Positions 25,305 to 37,735 of a stretch of 64,000 nt of DNA are shown in pieces. The DNA is from Cladopsammia gracilis (taxonomy: Eukaryota > Cnidaria > Anthozoa > Scleractinia > Dendrophylliidae), in assembly GCA_022457155.1 (NCBI GenBank), contig JAJGOT010000089.1, positions 1,161,001-1,225,000 on the forward strand, given 5' to 3'. The translations under genes and the position numbers were made by a program. Numbering within the stretch: the stretch's first letter is position 1; each line of letters starts with the position of its first letter. The notes under the pieces were generated by a model. The model was not told the origin of the DNA. It saw nothing but the letters and a program-made list of their open reading frames with translations, and did no database searches.

Positions 25305-28205
25305 GACTGAAACAATTTGGGCACATCGGGCTCTAATTTTTTTTATCAAAATAAGGAGGAGGGTCCGCCCCCAGGTTTTGGTAAACGTCACTATGCCTGT
25401 GCACGGCTGGAAACTGTTAATAAGTGGGTTGGATTGTAACTAGAAAAGGATGGGATGCCTGTGACATGGCCCCTTTAATTTTCTAGTAGAGATGGTTAAT
25501 TCTGCTTGGGTCTTTTGTGTTTAGCGCGCAAATTAGGTTGATTTGGTATACTTGTCTTAGTGATTATTTATGAATTAGTTAAAGAATTAGCCGCAGAAAC
25601 ACAGCTTTTAGTTTTCTTGCCGGTTAGTTTATGAGTTTGCTTATGGGAAGTGGTATATAGAGAAATTTTTGCGCAACATTGCTCTGCAGTTATCCAGTGG
25701 GTTTGCTAATATGATGGGTTTATAGGGAGTATTGTTGCACATTTTGCAGTGAGGGGATAGGAGTAGGGTAGTTGATTAAACTAAGGGATGGGCCATTTCT
25801 TTTAGGGTGGGGTGGGGGTCAACTAAGCACCAACATTTTTTCCGTCTTGAGGTGGTGCAATTTTTTGGGATTTTTCAATATTTCTTTTTCTGTGGCTCGC
25901 TGTGCATGATGTTTTTCCTTACCTTTTGCCGTGCAGGAATTTTTTTTGTTAATTGCCCAACCACCACCCCCCCCCCCCCCCACCCCCCACTCCCGCAAAA
26001 ATGAAATGGTCTATCTCTAATGTTGTCAGATTCCGGTTGATTACTTGAGTTTAAGCAGTTCCAGTTTGTCCCGTTGATCACTGTTCCTCGAAGAATTGCT
26101 CTTGTCTTTTGGTCCTTTCATTAAATTGGTTTTAGTTACGTACTTCAAGGGCCTTGCGGTAGATTAAGACAGAGGAAATCCCTCGTTGAAAAAGTCTGGA
26201 GTAGTGTGAATCTTTGGTTTCAACTATTTGCAAGTCGATTAGTGGTAAACCAGGATAAAAAATCGACCGAGGCTTTCAAAGCACTGTTGAAAGAACGGTA
26301 CGAGTAACTTGTAAACTTATGTAAACGAGAAAAAACATAATATGAACTTGACGCAATAATCGTGCTCTTACAAATAGTGCTTGTGATGAAATTATCCAAA
26401 CAAACATCCCGCGTCCCATTTTTTTCTATTTGTTTGCACATTTCGAAAAGCGCAAGATCACTCGAAATGTTCTTTGTTTTCTTAACTTTAACTTTTGATA
26501 CCATACTTGTTTTTCTTGTTTCCCCTTGGCAAGAATTACAATCGCACATTTTCAATTCAGACTGCTAAGGGTGAGAATTTATGTGTTGATTGTAGAAAAG
26601 TTCGTAGTACAGATAGTTTACCCGGGTTTCGAGTTGTTTACCATTTACACTGGGAAACCGGTTGGTCCGCAGAACTCGGATCGCCAGGAAACTTGTCAAA
26701 ATTCACGAAAGGCCCGGAACTGATAAAAATATTTCCCAATTTTGTTTTGGATTCAATGTTGGTTTTCTAACTACTCGACCAATAAAAACCCAAGTTTTAT
26801 TAAAAACAAAGTAAAATAGTGCTGATTAGCTGCATGTAAGGTTAGTTGTATTTTAATTGGCTGAGAAAATCGGAAAACCAACATAGTGATCAGGTTCGGG
26901 TCGTCGGCAAGATGCCGATAATTTGTAGAAATTTGAACGCCAGCACAAATATGTCTGAAATTAATCAAAACCTACGCGAGGAACTCTTAGATGCAGTTAA
27001 TTAATAGCACAAAAATTTAATTAATAGTGCAATAACTACTAGCGTAAGCATCTAGATTCCCGACTTACTCATTCATTTTGCGTTCGTATTTGTTGTGCGC
27101 AAGTCGCTTTTCTTTTGCGGCTGCACAAATATGGAATATTAGTTATACCGCTGAGGAAAACCCAAACTTGCAAAACAATGGAAGCAAATAAACGTATCTG
27201 AGATCCCTTGCAATATATGCCTACTGTATTTAAGTAATTTTTAATCCTGAGCTTACGTGTTACAGGGAGAAAAAGTACACACAAGTAACAGAAATCTGCC
27301 AATAAAGTATTAATATTGTATTTTGAAACGGGACTGTCTTGGTTTTACTACTTCAAAAGTAAAATTGGTACGCAAGGCATTCTTGTGGGACCCAATTTAC
27401 GTTCTGACCTGACATGCGAGAAGAAATTGGTACATTGGAGATCCTATTTTATTGCCTTACATGTTTTCAATGTCCTTGAAACTTGGAGGCCATATAAATG
27501 AATATTGAGATTGTCAAATTTTAGAAAAAAATTATCAAGTGGTTTCCAAGGCGTAGACCAGATTACATACAAAAATGGCAACAAGAGCAGCTGAACGCAC
27601 GCTAATCAAATCCTTTTTTCTCGCAATCGGCCAAAGCAACCCCCTCACTTTTTCACACACGATTTCAAATGGAATCAAACTACCATGAGAAGAAACTGCA
27701 TTCCCAAAACACATCGTTTTCTTTAGATATTAGCCAATTATGTCGATAGTATGTTTTTCACTGTATTTGTAATCCCCAAAACTTCATCCCCAAAAATTTC
27801 TAAAACGTTCTCAAACATTTCTTTTAAACTTTTTCCAGTTGAAGCCCATGGTCTAATCAATGTAAACAAATCCTATACTCCCACAAAGTTCAATGTATTG
27901 TGTGTTTGCATGCAAAGTGGCTTGTTTTTATTATGCGCTACAACAAAAGATATGGCGCATTAAAATTGAAAGGGTGTGGACTTGAGAAATGGGTACGAGC
28001 CTCCTTAAATATTTTGAGCATCATGGAACTGTTGGAAATTTTTTATATTCGTATTTGAATTGCAAATGAATTGATTAATTAACAATTCATTATTCATTTT
28101 TTTCTTCGCACCTTTACCACGAGGAGATCAAAGGAGGCTGAAGGAGTTATATTCATGTTGACAAATAATTCTAGTTTGCAAAGGAAATCTGATTTTAATA
28201 ACAGT
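25305..28205. other. Intergenic, mostly featureless
   Basis: AT-rich sequence with a 15-C run at 25967-25981. ORFs of 60-110 codons on both strands lack recognisable domains, and I cannot support a gene. Confidence 0.45.
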
Positions 28206-28208
28206 GAT

Positions 28209-29087
28209 GTTTGTTCGAGATGAGAAACAAAGTCATCTGCCCCAGCATGCAGACCACAACATTCAGTCTGATGCAAAGATTTATTTTGTCAACACGTACG
28301 TGGATGAATGACGATAACTTTGAAATGTCTTCTAGAACTGCGTACTTTAGGTAAGAAAAATATATTGTTATATAGTTTTGTTGCAGCACTTATCGAGGGT
28401 TGTTTTCAAGCAATGGCTTTAACGGTCGGATGGTTTAGTTTACACTCGACGCTATTCATATTATATTTTGTTAGTCTGCAACTAAAATTTCGGCTAAATT
28501 GCAGAATACCCCGCAAATGATATGCACCTTATTGAATAACAATAGTGCCTATTGTTTCATGCCTCGTTCTTTAAAGCGTTCCGACTGGATGCATATCATT
28601 TGCGGGGTATTCTGCAATTGCTCCATAACCGCTTTTATATTTACTTTTCTTTCGCTATATTGGTTTGTAGCATGGTAGAGCAAAAGCGCAATCTGTTCTC
28701 AGTGGTTTGGAGGGGTGGGAGCGGGCGATTCTCTCGGATGTTTCGATTTCGCGACTGTCCTTGGAAGAAATAAGAGAGACTAATCGTAGTCTGAAAAAAT
28801 TATACGGGTAAAAAGACCATATCTTTTGTCCCAGTTAGAATGTCAGTGTTATGAGATCGATCAAGACAACAAATCTTCCTTGAAAGAAATTTGGACCAGG
28901 GAGGGTGTGGGTGGGGGCTTCAGTCCCGTTTAACTTCCGGCCTGTGATTCTTTAGTTAGATAGACACATTACCCAGCGAATACGTAAACGTATACATGAT
29001 ACTTTTCTCTTGTTTTAGGTTACACACAGCAACGAGAAATCATAGCAGAGTTTCTACCAACTTCGACATGCTAATGCATTCAAAGAG
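28209..29087 (+). CDS. Candidate two-exon gene fragment (unidentified)
   Basis: Exon a, open from about 28209 to 28350, starts possibly at the ATG near 28220 and ends with a strong donor (TTTAG|GTAAGA). Exon b, 29019-29087, follows a long pyrimidine tract and TTTTAG and ends AAGAG|GTGAAT. Joining them in phase 2 gives an uninterrupted frame of about 67 codons, including WMNDDNFEMSSRTAYFR then LHTATRNHSRVSTNFDML. The product is not recognised and the next exon was not found. It could be noncoding RNA or chance. Confidence 0.22.
28495..28622. mobile_element. Short foldback element
   Basis: AATTGCAGAATACCCCGCAA at left and its inverse at right, continuing with ATGATATGCA / TGCATATCAT, around a ~60-bp loop. 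Confidence 0.9.
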
Positions 29088-29361
29088 GTGAATTGATTGA
29101 TAATCTTTAATAGATATCTTTCGTAACTTCTTTTGTGCAGGATTTACATAAAAAAGAAAAAGAACTCTGCGAATAGTGAACTCGGGCTTTAAGGTGGCTC
29201 CGTTGTTATTTCGGGCGCACTCGTCTAGACAAACTTTGTCTCATAACTTTTCCGGCTCTAAAGCGATGCTTCTAAATCTTTGCGAAAACTTATAGCTATT
29301 ATTAAGCAATAATGTGATAGAATTCGATTTTCATGGGAAAAAATATATTTAGTGATAATCG

Positions 29362-29457
29362 GGCTTAAATGAACCCCACTTTTTGAACAAAGTCGCACCC
29401 TGTGAAAAATTTTTCACAGGGTGCGATTTTGTTCAAAAAGAGGGGTTCATTTAAGCC
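29362..29457. repeat. Near-perfect palindrome, ~95 bp
   Basis: GGCTTAAATGAACCCCACTT and its inverse AAGAGGGGTTCATTTAAGCC; the centre is TGTGAAAAATTTTTCACA. The 48-bp arms differ at only a few positions and there is no spacer. Confidence 0.92.
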
Positions 29458-29934
29458 AGTTAGGGGTAGCAGTTTATATAGTTAAATTTATCAAAATTCG
29501 GAAGAATTTTAAATTAATGCATTTTTAAAAAAACTGAACAGATTTTGATTCCAAAATGTTTACTGTGGAATTGTACAAAGTATAAAACTACACATCCGGC
29601 CAAATTTTGAAGCGCAAGAGCATTTCATGTAGAGTTATAGGTGAACGAGCATTAGACATTTTTAGTGAAAATGTGTGGAGCAGCCATCTTGGTGTTCCAC
29701 TTCAGTACACAAACATGGCGACAGAAAGTTCAAAGTCTTCATTACACCAAATATCTCATCACAAAAGATTAAATTCACTATAATTTCATTAAATCGGCTT
29801 ATATAAGCATCTATAATGAAAAATAGCTTTGAACTGTTTCAATTTTGTTTATTTTCACGGCTCATCTGAAATAGTGTGACGAATTGCGTGACACATTTCA
29901 AACCTGTACAACACGGAAGAAAAATTCAAGTAAA

Positions 29935-30562
29935 ATCACGCAAATGGTCACACCATGGATTTCATCAACAGAATGAAAAGTTAGAACAAATGGTACCATG
30001 CAAAAGTACTGCTGAAGAGGTTTCATTTGAATGGTCACACCATAGGATTTCGTCCACAGACTTAAACGTTAGAGCAAATGGTACCATGCAAATGTACTGC
30101 TGAAGAGGTTTCATTTGAATGGTCACACCATAGGATTTCGTCCACAGTCTCAAAAGTTAGAACAAATGGTACCATGCAAAAGTACTGCTGAAGAGGTTTC
30201 ATTTGAATGGTCACACCATAGGATTTCATCAACAGATTCAAAAGTTAGTACAAATGGTACCATGCAAAAGTACTGCCGAAGAGGTTTCATTTGAATGGTC
30301 ACACCATAGGATTTCGTCCACAGACTCAAAAGTTAGAACGAATGGTTCCATGCAAAAGTACTGCCGAAGGGGTTTCATTTGAATGGTCACACCATAGGAT
30401 TTCGTCCACAGACTCAAAAGTTAGAACGAATGGTTCCATGCAAAAGTACTGCCGAAGAGGTTTCATTTGAATGGTCACACCACAGGATTTCGTCCAAAGA
30501 CTCAAAAGTTAGAACAAAACTGCATGTTTCCATAATTGACTGTGGGAGTTAAAGGGTTAAGC
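29935..30562 (+). mobile_element. Family A element, right half with about 6 units
   Basis: About six ~90 bp units (AAATGGTACCATGCAAAAGT, later AACGAATGGTTCCATGCAAA variants), followed by the right terminus CATAATTGACTGTGGGAGTTAAAGGGTTAA (30530-30559). The left leader is replaced by unrelated sequence. Unit variants change progressively along the array. Confidence 0.85.
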
Positions 30563-30827
30563 CCAGTCCCAATCCCATGCAGTTTTTAACCATAAGCTGA
30601 CGTCCGATCTCATTCTCAAAAGTGTATGTTCTGATTGATTGTGAAGCGCATTTGAATTTGTGTATAGGATTTGCGCTATATAAATGTATGTATATATATG
30701 TATGTAGTTCATTTGTCATTTTTCAATCTTCTAGGATTTTAAGGGTGTCAATTTGTGAAATTTAAGAGTGGTTCGTCTGTTTTGAAGATTTTGACGCTGA
30801 TACACACGTTTTCATTTAACATATTGG

Positions 30828-30992
30828 GTAGTCCAGCACTTGTCCAAACGATGTCTGTGATTCGCTAAGAAAACAATAGATTTGTCCCGCTGGGATCGGG
30901 ATTAGGGATAGGGGCATTGTTCAAGTGATATATCAATTGTATCGTTCGCCAATCACAGACATCGTTTGGACAGCTGCGGGGTCGCCCAACAT
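30828..30992. mobile_element. Foldback element (uninterrupted copy)
   Basis: GGGTAGTCCAGCACTTGTCC at left and CAGCTGCGGGGTCGCCC at right, with AAACGATGTCTGTGATTCGC inverted at 30951. At 30931-30942 it reads TATCAATTGTAT, exactly where the related copy at 8495-8855 carries a MITE. Confidence 0.9.
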
Positions 30993-31777
30993 ATTGCAGC
31001 ACATGCATTGTTTGTAGTTCACATTTGGCTCGCTTAGTTACTGAGCAATTTATTAGCGAAAATAGTAGGCCTTTCGCAGCTGTTTATCAGTAAAACTCGT
31101 AGGTCATTATATCGATACAAAATTAATGAAAGTTGCTAAGGTAAAAAAAAAACAATTTCTCAGCCATTTTGCTTTAATTTGTCTATCACTTTTAACAAGG
31201 ATTTCTATGTTTCGACACCATTACACATTAAAAATTGTAGGCCATTTAGGCTGTTCGTCAGTTTGCAGTCACGATTTAGCCGGCCATAATGAGAAAAAAA
31301 TTGAAGGCTTTATTTTGTCTATCTGTTTCCGATAAGATTTTTAGCGAATTCTTTGTGAAAATTATAAGTTGTCTGTTTGTTTCTGAGTTCTAATTTTTAT
31401 TTTGTTAGTTTTGCCTGGTTATCAGTAAGTTTTAAAGCTTTAAATCTAAATGAAAATCAAATACCACTTGACTGTTTTTTCTTTGAATTGTTTTTAGTTT
31501 TTTAACTGTTCTGATTCTGTGTTAGATTTTTATCATTTTATAACTGACCAGAGTTTTCAGTTATTCGTTTACAGTATGGATGGTGCTAGCCTCTACGGTT
31601 ACAAAAAACATTTTTTTATTAAAAAAATCAGGCTAGTTTTTTAATACTCAGTGGAAATCGTGGAATAATCTGCCGGTTTATTTGTTTTCAGTCAGGTAAC
31701 GCAATGTTTTTTTTTTCTCGGTTTATTGAGCAATTTTTATCAGGAGTTTCCAAGGTTTGCAAACGATTTCACCACTT

Positions 31778-31922
31778 TAGAAACGAGAGGGAAACTGAGC
31801 CGAGTGAACTTTCGCATCGACTTCTGGGATCGTTACAGGGGACACTTCTTTTGTCTCTGTCCCCAGTAACAGTCCCAGAAGTCGTTGCGAAGGTTCGCTC
31901 GGCCCAGTTTCCTTCTCGTTTC
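31778..31922. mobile_element. Foldback element
   Basis: AAACGAGAGGGAAACTGAGC at left and its inverse with CCAGTTTCCTTCTCGTTT at right; inner GACTTCTGGGATCGTTAC / GTAACAGTCCCAGAAGTC around GGGGACA...TGTCCCC. Confidence 0.88.
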
Positions 31923-32048
31923 TAATCCGTCTGTCTTTCTGTTATTAGTTTAGTTAAATGAACAGCGTCACGCCATAAATATTATTGCAATTGTTTCTCT
32001 TTCCTATTAAATGTTATATTATTTGTCAAATACCACCAAATTTTCAAA

Positions 32049-32215
32049 TAAATTGGATACAAAGATTCTATAGAGAAAAACAGAACAATTAGTTTGGGAA
32101 TAAAGCGCAGAATTACAAGGATGGAAGTGGATTACAGTTTATTTTTCTTATTTTATTTTATGACAGGCAGTCCAGAAATCAGTCATATTTGAAGACAATA
32201 AAGCAATCCTTTAGT
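32049..32215 (+). repeat. Dispersed repeat, headless relative of the SINE-like element at 43868-44150
   Basis: TTGGATACAAAGATTCTATA and GGAAGTGGATTACAGTTTAT correspond to TTGGATAAAAAGATTCTATA and TGAAGTGAATTACAGTTCAT at about 44020-44100. The tRNA-like head is absent here. Confidence 0.65.
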
Positions 32216-32449
32216 TTAAGTTTATTGGCGATTCTGTCTGTCAGTTGTTCGTTAAGATAAAGAATCGACTTATAAGTAAATCAAAGTACATTTTGTAAGT
32301 TTCATTGAACCAAAGTGTTTTCAGGTTCTAAAAGTTTCAACAATTAACATATAAAGGGCCATGATTTTGTTGCTTTTTTCTAGTAAATATTATCTGTTAG
32401 TTTTATTTTTCAGTTATAATTATTCCTTTTCTGTTACAATGTATATGGT

Positions 32450-32820
32450 CCGTGACGTCATCCAAAATGGCCGCTGAGATGGTCGCCATCTTGGATTTAC
32501 TAAAAATTCAAATTTATCGGGAAATTGGCTAGTGTTGTAAAATAACATACAATTAAACATTTGGATGCTGTTGGTAGCATTTTATATCTTTTTTCACCAA
32601 AAAAAGGGGAAAACACGCATTTTTATACAAAAATGGCTTGACCTCATGCTACTTATGACGTCATATCTCGTTACTTTAGCAACCGATTGTCGCCAAACTT
32701 TACCAAAATGTGTCTCAAGGATAAAAGAACAGCTACTAAAGACTGCATTTGCATAAATACATAAATGCTTAAATAGAGAAAAACCTTAAGGGGAGTGGCA
32801 TCCACCCCCCTCCCCCTATA
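32450..32820 (+). repeat. Dispersed repeat, inverse copy at 37325-37560
   Basis: Shared in order with the reverse complement of the second copy: AATTAAACATTTGGATGCTG versus AATTAAACGTTTTTCTGC, TTGGTAGCATTTTATATC versus TTGGTAGCGTGTTATACATC, a TTTTTTTCACC block, and a TATGACGTCAT-type block. Strongly diverged. Confidence 0.6.
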
Positions 32821-34121
32821 CGTCCGAGGGTAAAAATTTCTCTGGATAAATAAAAAAAATGAGAAAATAAGTAGATCTGGCCTGTATCAAGATCTAGAAG
32901 ATGGTGGAATATGCCGCAATATGTCGCATGACTAATATCAACCTAATGTTCAAAGCCATAATGTCTGGCTCCTTTACCAATAAGAATATTGTGGTTAAAC
33001 GGCAAGAAATCGTATACGAGAATCCCGCTGCTTGAACGCTGGATCCTTGAGGATCCAGAATATTGTCTTTCTTCTGAATGATACTTCACAGATCAATTTA
33101 GCTAAGGCTAGCTCGAGAGACTTCTATAAATTGCTTAATGATCAAACCAGCATAGAGACCCAAACCGGTCCTAAACGGATGGAGTAAAAATCTTTGTTAA
33201 AGTGAAGACTCGTGGAGTAGGGTTTTAAAGTCACTGAGACAGGTCTGAAATTCATACCGTAGAATATTAATCGTAGTAACAAAGGAAGAATTTTTCAAAT
33301 TCGGTAGCTTTCAGTGATAATTGTTTGATTTTGTTATATTATTAGATATGATTTTTTAGTATGGGTTTTTAAGTTAACCATTCTTTCAGCTGTAACGTCA
33401 GTTTAACTATAATGTCAGTTTTCAGTTAGTTTCTGCTTTGTATTTAGCTTTTTCGGCGCAGTATCGCTGATTTAATTGTCAGTTAGAATTTTTTAATTTT
33501 GTCAATTTGTTTTCATTGGATATTTACAGTGCGAACAAACGAAAAGTTAGAAAATTGGCAAAAATTATTTACTTAATTAATTATTTATTTATATTCCCAA
33601 TTGATTCCATTTTTAACTTTGATTAAATTGAAAAATAATTAAATAAAATTTTCCTAAACTAAATTTGAAAAGAAAGTTATTTTTAATAGCCAAGTTGACG
33701 TGTCCATTTTCAAAATATTCTCTTTAAATGATCGTTAGTTTGCTAAGATTGGAACAAGTGATTCAATTTAAAACATTCAACAGTTGCTTGGCTCCATTTT
33801 TAACACAATGCAAGACTTTGGTTAATTGAAAAATGCTTAAATAAATTAAAAATTTACCCTTCTAAATTAAGTGAAATGTTTTGAATCTTGTTTCTGGACA
33901 AAATACAAACTTTTTTCAAAGTATAAAATTACCGAGAAAAATACGAAACAATATTTGTAACAAGAAAGTTCTTTATAACTGATCAATTAATTTGACGTAA
34001 ACTGACAAAGAAGTTTTCGAAAAACGGTCAGTGCCACGTTAATATGAAATAATTTTGAAAAGGAAAGTTATTTTTATAACAGCCAATGTGACCATGGAAA
34101 CAAATGATTTGACGTGTCCAA

Positions 34122-34307
34122 TAGGCCATTTGCACGATGACGTCATATGACTACAACTACCAGAATCCTTCATTTTTTTGTTTTGTAGTGCAAATTAGGG
34201 CTATTGTTATTTAAACCGCACTGGGATTACAAAATTTAAATAAGAAAGGAAAAACGAAATGAATTCTGGTAGTTGTAGTCAAATGACGCCATCGTGCAAA
34301 TGGCCTA
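34122..34307. mobile_element. Foldback MITE, TAGGCCATTTGCAC subfamily
   Basis: Same family as 13647-13832, inverted internally: TAGGCCATTTGCACGATGAC at left, its inverse at right, with GACTACAACTACCAGAATCC in the arm where the other copy has ACTACTACTACC. Confidence 0.92.
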
Positions 34308-35054
34308 TTTAGGAGTTTGTAGTTGATAAACTGTCGATGCCACTTTAAAAATTCAAACACCCACCACATCAACTGAAGTTTGAGCTTTAACGTCTATACC
34401 TGCACGCTAAGCGATCGACCAAACAAACTTGTATTTTCTTCAGTTGTAAGTCAAAGTTTTTTTGTAAGCAATTATATTACATTTTAACATTTGTTTTGAC
34501 ATTTGTTTGGCATTAAGATGTGTTCGCCGAAATGAAAAAAAAAAACAAGCCGTAAACAGAATCGTCAAATTATCAAACGATCGCTCAACGTCCAAATGGT
34601 GGCCGAGACTAAAATCGTCAGAAGTTATTTTACCTTAGCCTGTGCCCAGATTTCTCCTATTGACATTGCTTCACGCGGAAAAGGACCAGGATACGTGAAC
34701 ACGATTCGAAACGGCGTTTCGCAGACGTCCGTTTTCCGCGCGGAGCAAGCTCGGAGACGGCTGCACACAGGCTATTTTACCTAAGACCTAAGACGTTCCT
34801 CTCATTGTAAAACCTTGCTGATTTGACGGTTCAGACAATTATCAGCCAGTGCACGATTCAGCAAAATGAATAAACTTTAATATCCCCATGGTTCTTAGTG
34901 TCAATTTGATGAATAGATTCAGTCAATTAGCAGTCGGATCCTATCCAAATTCGCTCTTCCTCAGAATCAATACATTTGATACTAATACAAACTAAAGTAT
35001 TTGCCTTGTTCAGCCACCATTTGTGCCAAAAAATGTATAAACTAAACAAAGTTC

Positions 35055-35156
35055 TTATCTTTGTAGAGATCCCTCCTGGTTCGTCCATTCCAGTTTGTCC
35101 TCTTCAGTTGTTTCTTCAGCCCTCCATGTAACCCACTTTAATGTGATTTTAAGTTC
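35055..35156 (-). CDS. Candidate terminal exon (unidentified)
   Basis: On the - strand a good acceptor (TATATTTTCAG) is followed by 33 codons and TAA. The peptide starts ELKITLKWVTWRAEE and continues acidic (TTEEDKLEWTNQEG). I see no matching upstream exon in phase, so this may be chance. Confidence 0.2.
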   Translation of the reverse strand, partial: ELKITLKWVTWRAEETTEEDKLEWTNQEGSLQR

Positions 35157-36279
35157 CTGAAAATATATATAAAAAAAGACTGATAAGATAACATGTTCAA
35201 TTTTTTATATTTTACAGACGACTATGTTGAATTTTAGGTGCAGAAGACGTGGTTTTCATCAACAGTTAAAATATACAATGAAATTTGAAAGATTTCTGAC
35301 AGGAATATCAAAATCATTTTTCAACACGTTTTAAGGCCTTAGCTCCTTAAGTTATAACTATAAAATGTTCTTTTGAAAGACAACTACTCCGTTTATTGCA
35401 AGACAAACGTAATACCAAAACGGAGAGACGTTGTAAGACGAGAGGAGCTCAACACACGTGTTCACTTCATCGAGCAAATTTTATATTCTTTCACTGAACT
35501 CTGAAATGTAACTATTCTGCGAAGCGACTCTTACCATTGGTTGGAGTTGTAGGTCGACATTTTTCTTGGCGGTACGTCTTCCCGGAGTCTTTAAAGTTAC
35601 CTCTAGAGCGCCAAAAAGTTCTACAACTTACGAGACATCTTCATACGAGCACAATCGGATTAATTTGCGGCGAAGGCTACGAGTTTTTCATGAATATTGA
35701 TTAGAAACTTAAGCCAATCGCTGACAAATACGTCAAAGAATTTTTGGGCAAACAACTTTTGCACGCTTTTCAGTGATGAAAGCGCAAATAAATAAAGAAA
35801 AATATCTAGGAGCGCTTTTCTTTTGTATGGAAAATCCGGTTGTTCCGGTGGTAAATCAAATGGAGCAGACTTTTCCACTGGAAATTTTTCGGAAAAAAGA
35901 ATACCTTCAGAGGTAGTCTTCTTTTCTCGTTTTTGCCGAAATGATCGGAAAATCCTGTACCATCTGCTGCGTCTGACTAGTGCCATGCTCCTTGATGAAT
36001 TAAAAGCGCGGTTTTTGTCCGTACATCGTTAGTACCAGTCTCCTCAAGAAAGAAAAAGCAACTCCGTTTAAAAGGAACACGCTGTTCCCGTTTCGTTTTG
36101 ATTGAGGAAAATTGTCCTGTTCCTTTTAACACAAAATCTACCCGGTTTTTCCATTCAAATGGAAAGTGCCCCAAGGTATGCATTCAACAAGATATTTTCT
36201 TAAATGAGGAGCTACCATGCAACAAAAAAGCAGACATGCCATTTTTTAAGCTGCTTCCATACAGTATAGTGCTACGCTT

Positions 36280-36505
36280 TGTGATTGGCTAAAAATTCTC
36301 GCGCGCTACTTTCTCGACCAATCAGAAGTAAAACCAAAACCAATTGTGACTTGCTCGCACGCGTTTTCCCGCGCTTGGCGCCGCCGACATGTAATCGCTT
36401 CGAGCTCTGATTGGTTCATTGGATTGTTTACGACTGCTGTGATTGGTCAGAGTAATTACTTTGGTTTTGGTTTTACGACACTCAATTGAAAACTGCTCTA
36501 TTTTG
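36280..36505. repeat. CCAAT-rich repeat, short copy
   Basis: Several ATTGG/CCAAT words, CACGCGTTTTCCCGCGCTTG, and the end TACTTTGGTTTTGGTTTTAC followed by CTCAATTGAAAACTGCTCTA. The same parts, in a longer array, occur at 44880-45795, and a fragment at about 51340-51460. Confidence 0.75.
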
Positions 36506-36989
36506 TTTGTTATATTCAATTATTTTTGGCTTAAGCAGATCTTCAAGGTTCCAGCCTACAAGTAGCGGGATTATCGTATACGGTTTCTTGCCAGTTATTC
36601 CATACAGTACTCTGTATGACTCGTCAATTCAGAGATTTAGTAGATTCAGTCAAACTCAGCAAAACCGAACATTTACAATCTAATCGCATAACGATGAAAA
36701 TTTTATCATCTTGCAGATTCAATACGCTGCACAATTAGGGGCCAACCATTAAATGTTTGCTATAGAAATATCTTTTTCCTAAAAACTGTGTCCTTATATG
36801 AAAAATTCAACAACAAAACTCAACACAATGATCGCCTGGTCGGCACCTAATTCGAGTCGAAAATGATCTAAACTTAAAAACTTTCAAAACTTGTACGTAT
36901 AGCTGCAAAGCAGCTGTTATGGCTAAACTGTAGAATACCTGGCCACTTATTTGCATCCGTTGGATAAGAATGGATCCTTTTGTTTTCAT

Positions 36990-37183
36990 ATAAAACGTTC
37001 AGGGATATATGTAAATAAGTGAACGGGTATTCTCAGAAAATCGCCCCACTATTATGTCAAGCTAAAACTATACCAGATATCGGTGGCATACAGCATAATG
37101 GTAACAGCTATTGCAGGCGTTGTCTGAAGAACTGTGTATTGATGCATTCCAAAGCTGCAAGAAATTGTGGGCTCACGTGCAGG
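36990..37183 (+). CDS. Candidate Cys-rich exon (unidentified)
   Basis: An open frame from the ATG at 37019 runs to a good donor (GTGCAG|GTTAGT, exon end about 37182). Within 28 residues it places six Cys in the pattern YCRRCLKNCV ... NCGLTC. The AARNCGLTC ending recalls ShKT-like domains common in cnidarians, but the full six-Cys spacing does not fit and no acceptor or neighbouring exon was found. Function not assigned. Confidence 0.2.
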
Positions 37184-37324
37184 TTAGTTGGTTCGTTGCG
37201 TTTTTACAAATTCACTGCCATTTTCATGTTTTACTTAGCTTTTTTAAAAAGTATTTATTGTTAGCACAATCATGCCGTCTTCAGTAGCTGTTCGTTTATC
37301 CTTTTGACACGTTTTAGTAAAGTT

Positions 37325-37560
37325 TAGAGGCAATCAGTTGCTATGGTAACGTGTTATGACGTCACAAGTATCTTGAGGACGAGCTATGTTTAATTAAAAA
37401 TGCGGGATTTTCACCTTTTACGGTGAAAAAAAGATGTATAACACGCTACCAAAAGCAGAAAAACGTTTAATTTTATCATAATTTACAACTCTAGTAAAAA
37501 CTTTTCAATTTAAAGAATCCCTTTTGGATGACTTCCCCCCCCCCCCCCCCCCGCACGGGA
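37325..37560 (-). repeat. Dispersed repeat (inverse of 32450-32820) ending in an 18-C run
   Basis: See the partner copy. The + strand ends with 18 C at 37535-37552; the partner has CCACCCCCCTCCCCC at about 32804-32818. Confidence 0.6.
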
Positions 37561-37624
37561 GATAGTTGCCTTTTTGCACAGTTTTGACACACTTTCAAAA
37601 TGTCACGATCGGCCACGACCAGTG

Positions 37625-37735
37625 AAACATTGAATTGATAAGATTTAAATGGCCAATTTGAGGCGATTTCGGCGAGTTTTAGTTTTATTAACGGAAAACT
37701 AAAACTCGCTTAAATTGCCTCAAATCGGCCTGAGA
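37625..37735. repeat. Imperfect inverted repeat
   Basis: GCCAATTTGAGGCGATTT at left and AAATTGCCTCAAATCGGCC at right, with GAGTTTTAGTTTT / AAAACTAAAACTC flanking a short loop. Confidence 0.8.

Larger units (their letters stand above)
30995..35050. other. Gene-poor AT-rich stretch with repeat remnants
   Basis: No gene recognised. Holds the foldback at 31778-31922, dispersed repeats at 32049-32215 and 32450-32820, and the MITE at 34122-34307. The 33.2-34.1 kb part is unusually rich in GTCAGTT and TTAGTT words. The ORF near 34596-34784 has no recognisable domain. Confidence 0.5.

Noticed and set aside
24975..25391. Proline/serine-rich ORFs on the - strand
   Set aside because: Pure translation of the GTGAATAAGGGGGA minisatellite.
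35660..35986. 108-codon ORF on the - strand
   Set aside because: No domain, no convincing splice partners and low-complexity Lys/Phe composition.
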